This document shows positions 7,042-13,354 of a stretch of 13,586 bases of DNA, in pieces; position 1 is the first letter of the stretch; every line of letters begins with the position of its first letter. Both the position numbers and the translations under genes were made by a program. This DNA is from Streptomyces regalis (lineage in GTDB: Bacteria > Actinomycetota > Actinomycetes > Streptomycetales > Streptomycetaceae), in the NCBI RefSeq assembly GCF_001509475.1, contig NZ_LLZG01000077.1:1-13586 (forward strand), given 5' to 3'. Under the pieces are notes generated by a model. The model made no database searches. It was not told the origin of the DNA and saw only the letters and a list, made by a program, of their open reading frames with translations.

Positions 7042-7206
7042 TCAGGCTGCCGCCTCGGCCTCTTCAACCGGCTTGCGGTGACGGCCGCGGGGAGCCGTCT
7101 CGCTGTCGTGGGACGACACCGGACCCCGGTGCCTGCCGTGGCCGGAAGCCTTCTGAACGTCGTGAACGTCGGCCGGCCCCGGCTGGGTCGTGCTGGCGTT
7201 GCTCAT
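7042..7206 (-). CDS. 54-aa basic, hydrophilic protein with two GRHRxP motifs, unknown function
   Basis: The product is hydrophilic and disordered-looking, with no membrane segment or cysteine. It carries two copies of a short motif, GRHRGP (24-29) and GRHRKP (41-46), and an acidic-alanine end (EEAEAAA). ATG at 7206 follows GGGGTGAG with 7 bases between; the frame continues upstream to 7302, but that part has no good start. An AT-richer stretch at about 7220-7262, including TAAACT on the minus strand, may be the promoter. The gene stands alone between the 402-aa gene and the shared terminator. I believe similar small proteins occur in other Streptomyces but cannot name a function; the basic motifs would suit nucleic-acid or phosphate binding, which is speculation. 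Confidence 0.7.
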   Translation of the reverse strand: MSNASTTQPGPADVHDVQKASGHGRHRGPVSSHDSETAPRGRHRKPVEEAEAAA

Positions 7207-7301
7207 CGGAAAACTCACCCCGTCAACATGATCTTTCTTACAGCCGGGCGAGTTTAACCAGACGACCACGGGCCGAATCCAGGCGGCCGCGCCAACCGCC
7301 A

Positions 7302-8510
7302 CTACTTCGTTACAAGACCGCCCAACGGCGCTTGCTGCAACGGCACGGGGCGCGTCGCCGCGGGGGCCTCCGGCGGTGAGGGGGGCTCTGTGGGTGCCGG
7401 GTCATCTTGTTGCGCCGGTGCCGCGCCGTCGTGGCTTGTCGCGCCCGCGCGGCGGTAGCTGCAATTCGAATCCAGACCCGCGCCCCTTTGGGGCGCTTCC
7501 CAACGCGCTACTCCACAGGGCACCGCGCTCGTCGTGTACGGCAGTTGCAGCACCCCCTCCCGCGTCCACAACCCGGCCCCCGCCAACCACCCCTCGGGCG
7601 CCGGAAGATGACGTACCCGGCGCTCGGCGGGCCGCCACGCCCCCACCCAACTCCCGACCGGCCCGTCGATGCGCAGCGCCACCCCGCAGCTCTCCGGCGT
7701 CAGCACCTGCCCCGGCTGGATCGCGAACGGTGTCACCGCGCAGTCGGGCACCCGCAGGCACTCCGGGAAGCGCACCGGCAGGGTGCTGCCCAGCACCCCC
7801 CAGCCCAACCGTTCCTGCCCCGGCGAGGGGGCGTCCGACCGGATCAGCAGCAGCCCGCTGTCCGGGTCGGCGAGCAGCAGCCGGTCGTCGCTGTCGTCCG
7901 CGATCTGCAGCAGCGGCGACACCTCGCCGCCCCGCTCCAGATCGACCACGACGGCCTTCGTACGGCCCCCGCGCTCCCGGTCGAGCGCCAGTATCCGCCC
8001 GCCCCGGTCCAGCCACACCCCGCCCGAGCAGCGCCCCGGGACCTCCGCGACGTGCTCGGGCCCGAAGGCACCCCCCGCCACCAGCCACACCGCGCTGGAA
8101 CGCCGGCCCACCGCGAGGGCGTACGCCTTGTCGCCGCCCGGCGCCGGGGGCAGCATCCGCAGCCGGGTCCCCTCGTCCGGGCACTGGACGGCGCCCAGCA
8201 GCAGCTCACCGGTGCCGGGCCCGGTCGGATACAGCAGTGAGAAGACGTGCCGTCCGTCGGTGGGGCGGCGGATGAGGACCCGGCCGTCGCCCATGGGCTG
8301 CACCTCGGTGCCGGGCTCCTCCGGCTGGTGGGCGGGCAGCGGCACGGCGTAGGGCTCGGGGCCGTCGAGGGTCCAGCGCTCCGGGAACCAGCAGTCGCCG
8401 TCCAGCGCGAGGCGGGCGGCGTAGGAACCGTCCGCCGTGATGGTGCATACCGTCCGAGGCTCATCGTCGTCCTCATGCTCCGCCGCGGGTTCGATCGCAC
8501 AGGCCGTCAT
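7302..8510 (-). CDS. 402-aa conserved-looking protein of unknown function
   Basis: The body (about 20-340) is rich in short beta-strand-like segments with repeated W, D and G turns (for example GGVWLDRGGRILALDRERGG and DSDDRLLLADPDSGLLLIRS), suggesting a beta-propeller-like fold. This is an impression, not a match. The N-terminus is acidic (EHEDDDEP) with no signal peptide, so the protein is probably cytoplasmic. The last 60 or so residues are Pro/Ala-rich and probably disordered. ATG at 8510 has GGAGGTGA upstream at a 7-base spacing. The frame stays open for another 1 kb beyond it, but that is antisense to the Nif3-like gene. A possible -10 (TAGCTT) lies at 8538-8533. It is divergent from the Nif3 operon. 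No function is assigned. Confidence 0.82.
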   Translation of the reverse strand: MTACAIEPAAEHEDDDEPRTVCTITADGSYAARLALDGDCWFPERWTLDGPEPYAVPLPAHQPEEPGTEVQPMGDGRVLIRRPTDGRHVFSLLYPTGPGTGELLLGAVQCPDEGTRLRMLPPAPGGDKAYALAVGRRSSAVWLVAGGAFGPEHVAEVPGRCSGGVWLDRGGRILALDRERGGRTKAVVVDLERGGEVSPLLQIADDSDDRLLLADPDSGLLLIRSDAPSPGQERLGWGVLGSTLPVRFPECLRVPDCAVTPFAIQPGQVLTPESCGVALRIDGPVGSWVGAWRPAERRVRHLPAPEGWLAGAGLWTREGVLQLPYTTSAVPCGVARWEAPQRGAGLDSNCSYRRAGATSHDGAAPAQQDDPAPTEPPSPPEAPAATRPVPLQQAPLGGLVTK

Positions 8511-8532
8511 GGTCCGGTCACCTCCGGTCACG

Positions 8533-8538
8533 AAGCTA
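8533..8538 (-). promoter_or_regulatory. possible -10 element for the 402-aa protein gene
   Basis: TAGCTT on the minus strand fits TANNNT and lies 22 bp upstream of the ATG at 8510. This would give a leader of roughly 15 bases that still contains the GGAGGTGA ribosome site. No -35 is recognisable, so this is tentative. Confidence 0.3.
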
Positions 8539-8740
8539 GTTTTCGCACGCACAGACGTGGGATCGGCGAGGTCCCCTTCACACAAAGGGGTGGCCGAGGA
8601 ACGATTCGCCTGAGGAAACGGGGGCGATTGTGCTGGGCGGGCCGGTCGCGGCCACCGAGTGGCCAGGGGCCGGCCATGGACGCGATCCGCGCAGGACACC
8701 AGCGGCTCCGGCGCCGGTACGGCCGTACGGACCAGCCAGG

Positions 8741-8746
8741 TAGCCT
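8741..8746 (+). promoter_or_regulatory. candidate -10 element for a leaderless Nif3-like gene
   Basis: TAGCCT (TANNNT pattern) is followed by 7 bases and then the GTG start at 8754. There is no Shine-Dalgarno-like sequence in the intervening or preceding bases. The distance matches initiation of transcription at the start codon itself. No clear -35 is seen. Confidence 0.45.
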
Positions 8747-8753
8747 TGGCCCC

Positions 8754-9617
8754 GTGCCCCGTCTGTCTGAAGTCATCACCGCGCTGGAGAACCTGTGGCC
8801 CGCCGAGCGGGCCGAGTCCTGGGACGCGGTCGGCACTGTCGTGGGCGACCCCGACCAGGAGGTCTCCCGGGTCCTGTTCGCCGTGGACCCGGTCCAGGAG
8901 ATCGTGGACGAGGCGGTGAAGCTGGGCGCCGACCTGCTGGTCACCCACCACCCGCTCTACCTGCGCGGTACGACGACGGTCGCGGCCTCCACCTTCAAGG
9001 GCCGGGTCGTCCACACCCTGATCAAGAACGACATCGCGCTGCACGTCGCGCACACCAACGCGGACACGGCCGACCCGGGCGTCAGCGACGCGCTGGCCGG
9101 TGCGCTGGACCTGCGGGTCGTACGACCGCTGGTGCCCGACGCGACCGATCCGGACGGCCGCCGGGGCCTGGGCCGCGTCTGCGAGCTCGACCACCCCCTC
9201 ACCGTCCGCGAACTCGCCGCCCGCGCCGCCGAGCGGCTGCCCGCCACCGCGCAGGGCATCCGCGTCGCCGGCGACCCGGAGGCGACGGTCCGCACGATCG
9301 CCGTCAGCGGCGGCTCCGGCGACAGCCTCTTCGACCAGGTACGCGCCGCCGGCGTCGACGCCTTCCTCACCGCGGACCTGCGCCACCACCCGGCGGCAGA
9401 ATTCACGGCGGCTGTGGCCCCCAGACCTCTCGCGCTGCTCGACGCGGCGCACTGGGCCACCGAGTGGCCCTGGTGCGAGCTGGCCGCCGCCCAGCTCGAC
9501 GAGATCTCCGACCGCAAGGGATGGGACCTGCGGGTCCACGTCTCGAAGACGGTCACCGACCCCTGGACCGCCCACGCGGCGTCCACCACCACGGACACAT
9601 CTGGAGCCCCCAACTGA
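8754..9617 (+). CDS. Nif3-like dinuclear metal-centre protein (NIF3/YbgI/YqfO family)
   Basis: The 287-aa protein belongs to a widespread family of toroid-forming, two-metal proteins whose biochemical role remains unsettled. Metal ligands align with E. coli YbgI: H65-H66 in THHPLYLRG, D104 in HVAHTNAD, and H233 and E237 in LLDAAHWATEW. An N-terminal SWDAVG and the central ALHVAHTNAD are typical. The start is GTG at 8754 (PRLSEVITALENLWP follows), chosen by family length. It has no ribosome site, and a -10-like TAGCCT just upstream suggests a leaderless message. The open frame reaches much further upstream but is noncoding there. The stop overlaps the first codon of the zinc-ribbon gene by 4 bases (CTGA). 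The order Nif3 / zinc ribbon / RNase HI is, as I recall, shared with mycobacteria. Confidence 0.93.
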   Translation: MPRLSEVITALENLWPAERAESWDAVGTVVGDPDQEVSRVLFAVDPVQEIVDEAVKLGADLLVTHHPLYLRGTTTVAASTFKGRVVHTLIKNDIALHVAHTNADTADPGVSDALAGALDLRVVRPLVPDATDPDGRRGLGRVCELDHPLTVRELAARAAERLPATAQGIRVAGDPEATVRTIAVSGGSGDSLFDQVRAAGVDAFLTADLRHHPAAEFTAAVAPRPLALLDAAHWATEWPWCELAAAQLDEISDRKGWDLRVHVSKTVTDPWTAHAASTTTDTSGAPN

Positions 9618-10357
9618 ACGCCGAGCCCGCCGACCAGATCCGCCTCCTCGACGTCCAGGCCCTCGACGTCCGCCTCCAGCAGCTCGCGCACAAGCGGAAG
9701 TCGCTGCCGGAGCACGCCGAGATCGAGACGCTGACCAAGGACCACACGCAGCTGCGTGACCTGCTCGTGGCCGCGCAGACCGAGGAGAGCGACTGCGCCC
9801 GCGAGCAGACCAAGGCCGAGCAGGACGTGGACCAGGTGCGCCAGCGCGCCGCCCGCGACCAGCAGCGCCTGGACTCCGGCGCCATCACCTCCCCGAAGGA
9901 CCTGGAGAACCTCCAGCACGAGATCGCCTCCCTCGCCAAGCGGCAGGGCGACCTGGAGGACATCGTCCTGGAGGTCATGGAGCGCCGTGAGTCCGCGCAG
10001 GAGCGGGTCGCCGAGCTGACCGAGCGGGTCGGTGCCGTCCAGGGGAAGGTCGATGACGCGACCGCCCGCCGGGACGCCGCGTTCGAGGAGATCGACGGCG
10101 AGGTGGCGACGGTGACGAAGGAGCGCGAGGTCATCGCGGGCGCCGTCCCGGCCGACCTCCTGGGGCTCTACGACAAGCTGCGCCAGCAGCAGGGCGGCAT
10201 CGGCGCGGCCAAGCTGTACCAGCGCACCTGTCAGGGCTGCCGTCAGGAGCTCGCCATCACCGAGCTGAGCGAGATCCGCGCGGCGGCGCCGAACACGGTG
10301 GTGCGCTGCGAGAACTGCCGCCGGATTCTGGTGCGTACGGCCGAGTCGGGTCTCTAG
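9614..10357 (+). CDS. coiled-coil zinc-ribbon domain protein (CT398-like, C4-type)
   Basis: The 247-aa protein has a long alpha-helical hairpin (about 10-180, heptad-rich with many Glu, Gln, Arg and Ala) followed by a C-terminal zinc ribbon with ligands C206 and C209 (CQGC) and C232 and C235 (CENC). It belongs to the actinobacterial family that includes Rv2229c; the role is not established, with nucleic-acid or protein binding suspected. The start appears to be CTG at 9614: GGAG lies at 9603-9606 with a 7-base spacing, the codon overlaps the Nif3 stop as CTGA, and the next in-frame ATG/GTG/TTG is about 50 codons further, inside the helix. Upstream in-frame sequence is the shadow of nif3. The following gene's ribosome site overlaps this stop codon. 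Confidence 0.92.
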   Translation: MNAEPADQIRLLDVQALDVRLQQLAHKRKSLPEHAEIETLTKDHTQLRDLLVAAQTEESDCAREQTKAEQDVDQVRQRAARDQQRLDSGAITSPKDLENLQHEIASLAKRQGDLEDIVLEVMERRESAQERVAELTERVGAVQGKVDDATARRDAAFEEIDGEVATVTKEREVIAGAVPADLLGLYDKLRQQQGGIGAAKLYQRTCQGCRQELAITELSEIRAAAPNTVVRCENCRRILVRTAESGL

Positions 10358-10368
10358 GAGCTTCTGGC

Positions 10369-11766
10369 GTGAGGGAGTTCATCGTCGAGGCCGACGGCGG
10401 TTCACGGGGCAACCCGGGGCCCGCGGGCTACGGTGCCGTGGTCATCGACGCGGCCACGGGCCAGACGCTGGCCGAGGCGGCCGAGTACATCGGCATCGCC
10501 ACGAACAACGTCGCCGAGTACCGGGGCCTGGTCGCCGGCCTGCGCGCCGCACACGAACTGGACCCGACGGCCACGGTCCACGTCCGCATGGACTCCAAGC
10601 TGGTCATCGAGCAGATGTCGGGCCGCTGGAAGATCAAGCACCCGGACATGAAGCCGCTGGCGTTCGAGGCGGCGCGGGTCCTGCCGGCGACGCAGGTGAC
10701 GTACGAGTGGATCCCCCGGGAGCAGAACAAGCACGCGGACCGGCTGGCCAACGAGGCGATGGACGCCGGGAAGCGGGGGGAGCAGTGGTCGGCGGCGGCT
10801 TCCATGGCGGAGCTGGAGGCGGCTGACGCGAGGGCGGCGAGGGCTGCGCTGACCGGGGTGACCGCGGCTGAGCCTGAGCCGTCTGGCCCGCCGGGAGACG
10901 CCGCCGCGGGTGCGGCGCGAGCGCGAGCGGCACTGGCGGAAGGGCGTGCGGTGCCGACGGAGGGGCATGCGGTGCCGGCGGAGGGGCGGGGCTCTGCCGC
11001 GCCGGCTTCCTCCGGTTCTTCATCCGCCCACCGTGAAACGGCGGAGTCCCCGGGCGGCGGAGCTGCGAAGGCCGAGGCCGACGTCAGGGCCGCGCGCACC
11101 GTGGCCACGCCCTCGACCGGCTGGGCGCCCGCCGACATGGGGGCGCCGGCCACCTTCGTACTGCTCCGGCACGGCGAGACCCCGCTCACTCCGCAGAAGC
11201 GATTCTCCGGCAGTGGCGGCACGGACCCGTCCCTCTCCGACGTCGGCCGGGAGCAGGCCGAGCGCGTAGGCGCTGCCCTCGCCCGGCGCGGCACCGTCCA
11301 GGCCGTCGTGGCCTCGCCGCTCGCCCGTACCCGGGAGACCGCCGGCATCGTCGCCGCCCGCCTCGGCCTCGACGTGACCGTCGACGACGGCCTGCGCGAG
11401 ACCGACTTCGGCGCCTGGGAGGGGCTCACCTTCGGCGAGGTCCGCGAGCGCTACCCGGACGACCTCACCGCCTGGCTGGCCGACCCGGACGCCCGCCCCA
11501 CCGGCGACGGCGAGAGCTTCGCGGCAACCGCCACCCGCATCGCCGCCACCCGCGACAAGCTGATCGCGGCGTACGCGGGCCGCACGGTCCTCCTCGTCAC
11601 GCACGTCACCCCGATCAAGACGTTCGTACGCCTCGCCCTGGGCGCCCCGCCCGAGTCCCTGTTCCGCATGGAACTCTCGGCGGCCTCGCTCTCGGTGGTG
11701 GCCTACTACACCGACGGCAACGCGAGCGTACGGCTGTTCAACGACACGTCACACCTGCGCGCCTGA
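10369..11766 (+). CDS. bifunctional RNase HI / histidine (acid) phosphatase
   Basis: The 465-aa two-domain enzyme resembles S. coelicolor SCO2299 and M. tuberculosis Rv2228c. Residues 1-135 form RNase HI, which cleaves RNA in RNA-DNA hybrids; its acidic catalytic residues are D9 (ADGGSRGNPG), E50 (NNVAEYRG), D75 (MDSKLV) and D124 (KHADRLANEA). Residues about 262-465 form a histidine phosphatase: nucleophile H268 in LRHGE, SPLARTRET at 316-324, E344 and H412 in VTHVTP. This domain resembles CobC alpha-ribazole phosphatase. The roughly 120-residue linker is Ala/Gly/Glu-rich with a 7-aa tandem repeat. GTG at 10369 has AGGAG (10356-10360) overlapping the previous stop. The 3' end overlaps the convergent eda gene by 18 bp. 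Confidence 0.95.
   Translation: MREFIVEADGGSRGNPGPAGYGAVVIDAATGQTLAEAAEYIGIATNNVAEYRGLVAGLRAAHELDPTATVHVRMDSKLVIEQMSGRWKIKHPDMKPLAFEAARVLPATQVTYEWIPREQNKHADRLANEAMDAGKRGEQWSAAASMAELEAADARAARAALTGVTAAEPEPSGPPGDAAAGAARARAALAEGRAVPTEGHAVPAEGRGSAAPASSGSSSAHRETAESPGGGAAKAEADVRAARTVATPSTGWAPADMGAPATFVLLRHGETPLTPQKRFSGSGGTDPSLSDVGREQAERVGAALARRGTVQAVVASPLARTRETAGIVAARLGLDVTVDDGLRETDFGAWEGLTFGEVRERYPDDLTAWLADPDARPTGDGESFAATATRIAATRDKLIAAYAGRTVLLVTHVTPIKTFVRLALGAPPESLFRMELSAASLSVVAYYTDGNASVRLFNDTSHLRA
10939..10989 (+). repeat. 21-bp tandem repeat in the RNase HI/phosphatase linker
   Basis: Two copies (10939-10959 and 10960-10980) differ at only a few bases and encode EGRAVPT and EGHAVPA; a partial third copy (EGR) follows to 10989. 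The repeat keeps the reading frame and lies in the low-complexity interdomain linker. Confidence 0.8.
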
Positions 11767-12381
11767 CCCTCTGAGCCCGGCCGCCTCCCGCGCCAGCGCC
11801 TCGACCCGCCCCCAGTCCCGCGCGGCCACCGCGTCCGCCGGGAGCATCCAACTCCCGCCCACGCACCCGACGTTGGGCAGAGCGAGGTAGTCGGGCGCCG
11901 ACGCCGGACCGATCCCGCCGGTCGGACAGAACCGGGCCTGCGGCAGGGGACCGTACAGCGACTTCAGATACGCCGTACCGCCCGCCGCCTCGGCCGGGAA
12001 GAACTTCATCTCCCGCACCCCGCGCTCCAACAGCGCCACCACCTCGGACGTGGTCGACACCCCCGGCAGATACGGCACCCCCGACGCGCGCATGGCATCC
12101 AGGAGTACGTCCGTCCAGCCGGGGCTGACCAGAAAACGGGCCCCCGCCGCGACCGACTCCCGCACCTGCTCCGGCGTGATCACCGTGCCGGCCCCGACCA
12201 TCGCGTCCGGCACCGCGTCCGCGATCTCCCGGATCGCGTCCAGACCGGCCGGCGTCCGCAACGTCACCTCGATCGCGGGCAGCCCGCCCGCGACCAGGGC
12301 CCGGGCCAGAGGTACGGCGTCGGAGGGGTCGTCGACCACGACCACGGGGACGACGGGCGCGAGATCCAGGACTGAGGCCAT
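11749..12381 (-). CDS. eda: 2-dehydro-3-deoxy-6-phosphogluconate (KDPG) / 4-hydroxy-2-oxoglutarate aldolase
   Basis: The 210-aa class I aldolase cleaves KDPG to pyruvate and glyceraldehyde 3-phosphate, and in many bacteria also 4-hydroxy-2-oxoglutarate. Family residues are intact: E38 and R42 in AIEVTLRTPAG, GAGTV at 63-67, Schiff-base K126 in KFFPAEAAGG, and T154 in CPTGGIGP. Full length matches Eda proteins (about 210 aa). ATG at 12381 has an AGGA in the preceding 12 bases and places the usual PVVPVVVVDD strand near the N-terminus; the frame is open 14 codons further up but looks noncoding. The gene lies downstream of yaaA on the same strand with 115 bp between, and a repeat cluster at 12404-12439 suggests its own regulated promoter. 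No other Entner-Doudoroff gene is in the window. Confidence 0.94.
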   Translation of the reverse strand: MASVLDLAPVVPVVVVDDPSDAVPLARALVAGGLPAIEVTLRTPAGLDAIREIADAVPDAMVGAGTVITPEQVRESVAAGARFLVSPGWTDVLLDAMRASGVPYLPGVSTTSEVVALLERGVREMKFFPAEAAGGTAYLKSLYGPLPQARFCPTGGIGPASAPDYLALPNVGCVGGSWMLPADAVAARDWGRVEALAREAAGLRGSGAQV

Positions 12382-12403
12382 GGCGTCATCCTGCCCACGG
12401 CAA

Positions 12404-12439
12404 GCAGCATGTGCAAAGGTCATTGCGCATGCTGCAATG
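12404..12439. promoter_or_regulatory. operator-like cluster of inverted and helically phased repeats upstream of eda
   Basis: GCAGCATGTGCAA (12404-12416) and TTGCGCATGCTGC (12423-12435) form a 12-of-13 inverted repeat with a 6-base spacer. A second dyad, CATTGC (12421-12426) and GCAATG (12434-12439), overlaps the first. TGCAA/TTGC half-sites start at 12412, 12423 and 12433, about one helical turn apart. The cluster ends 23 bp upstream of the eda ATG, where a repressor or activator would act. The regulator family is not identifiable with confidence. Confidence 0.6.
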
Positions 12440-12447
12440 GAAGGCAG

Positions 12448-12493
12448 CTACGGGCGGCTACGGGCGGCTGTTATGGGTGGCTGTTATGGATGG
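12448..12493. repeat. paired short tandem repeats between yaaA and eda
   Basis: Two copies of CTACGGGCGG (12448-12457 and 12458-12467) are followed immediately by two near-identical copies of CTGTTATGGGTGG (12468-12480 and 12481-12493, one base different). All start with CT and end with GG. They lie just after the yaaA stop in noncoding DNA and probably arose by slippage. Confidence 0.75.
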
Positions 12494-12496
12494 GGG

Positions 12497-13279
12497 TCAG
12501 TGGATCTCCGCCACCAGCACATCCAGCATCCACGCCTTCCCCGCCTTGGCCGGCGCTTCCACCTCCACCTCGTACCCGAGGTCCCGAAGCGCCTCGACCA
12601 GCTCGGCCGGCCCACCGGGAGCCGCCCCCGCGGACAGCAGACTCCGTACGATCCGCCCCTTCGTCGCCTTGTTGAAGTGGCTGACGACCTTCCGGGTCGG
12701 CGCGTGCAGCACCCGTACCGTCGCCGTCCGCCCGGCCACCTCGCCCTTCGGTTTCCACGCCGACGCGTACGCCGACGACCGCAGGTCCAGCACCAGCCCG
12801 TCCCCGGCCGCCTCGGGCAGCACGTCCGCCATCGGCGCCCGCCAGTACGCGCCGAGCGCGCCGAGGGCGGGCAGCTTCACGCCCATCGAGCAGCGGTAGG
12901 AGGGGATGCGGTCGTTGATGCGCACCGCGCCCCAGAGCCCCGAGAACACGAGCAGCGACCGAGCCGCCCGCTTCTTCGCGGCCGCGTCCAGCGACGCCAG
13001 GTCGAGGGCGTCGTACAGCACCCCGGTGTAGATCTCCCCGGCCGGCCGTGCCCCCGCCGTCCGCAGCTCGGCGTTCTTGCCGACCTCGCCCCGCAGCCCC
13101 TCACTCAGCCCGAGTACGTCCCGCGCCTTGTCCTCGTCGCCGCTGCACAGCTCGACCAGCTCGCTCAGCACGGCCTCCCGGGCCTCGCTCAGCCCGGGCA
13201 GGGACAACGACTCCAGCTTCAGCGGCGCACCCCGACCGGACGAGGCCTTGCCTTCGGAAGGCGGCAGCAGGACAAGCAC
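12497..13279 (-). CDS. yaaA: YaaA family (DUF328/UPF0246) peroxide-stress protein
   Basis: The 260-aa cytoplasmic protein belongs to the family of E. coli YaaA, which limits intracellular free iron and DNA damage under peroxide stress and binds DNA. Family motifs are in order: PPSEGK (6-11), EIYTGVLYDAL (82-92), FSGLWGAVRINDRIPSYRCSMGVKL (112-136), DLRSSAYAS, and HFNKATKGRIVRSLL. The start is GTG at 13279, with AAGGAG (13290-13285) five bases upstream; family proteins begin right at this VLVLLPPSEGK segment. The frame upstream is open but lies in the divergent intergenic region. TACCCT at 13315-13310 is a possible -10. The gene is divergent from an RNB ribonuclease gene and followed by eda. 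Confidence 0.93.
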   Translation of the reverse strand: MLVLLPPSEGKASSGRGAPLKLESLSLPGLSEAREAVLSELVELCSGDEDKARDVLGLSEGLRGEVGKNAELRTAGARPAGEIYTGVLYDALDLASLDAAAKKRAARSLLVFSGLWGAVRINDRIPSYRCSMGVKLPALGALGAYWRAPMADVLPEAAGDGLVLDLRSSAYASAWKPKGEVAGRTATVRVLHAPTRKVVSHFNKATKGRIVRSLLSAGAAPGGPAELVEALRDLGYEVEVEAPAKAGKAWMLDVLVAEIH

Positions 13280-13342
13280 ACGTACTCCTTCAATCGAACT
13301 CCGCCACAGAGGGTACGGCGTGCCGCCCGGCGGCCCTCGCCC

Positions 13343-13348
13343 TACGCT
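13343..13348 (+). promoter_or_regulatory. candidate -10 element for a leaderless RNB-ribonuclease gene
   Basis: TACGCT (TANNNT) lies 6 bases before the ATG at 13355, and no ribosome-binding sequence is present between them. The element and spacing are the same as those seen before the response-regulator GTG on the other strand. Confidence 0.4.
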
Positions 13349-13354
13349 CGACTC

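Noticed and set aside
8511..9575. Minus-strand open frame extending the 402-aa gene by about 355 codons
   Set aside because: It is antisense to the well-supported Nif3-like gene; the ATG at 8510 has a good ribosome site and the extension has the composition of a shadow frame.
8795..9613. Plus-strand in-frame extension of the zinc-ribbon gene into the nif3-like gene
   Set aside because: The translation is a low-complexity Arg/Pro/Gly shadow, and the family N-terminus begins at the CTG at 9614.
10428..11429. 333-codon minus-strand open frame opposite the RNase HI/phosphatase
   Set aside because: It is an Ala/Ser/Pro-rich shadow of a gene with clear catalytic motifs in both domains.
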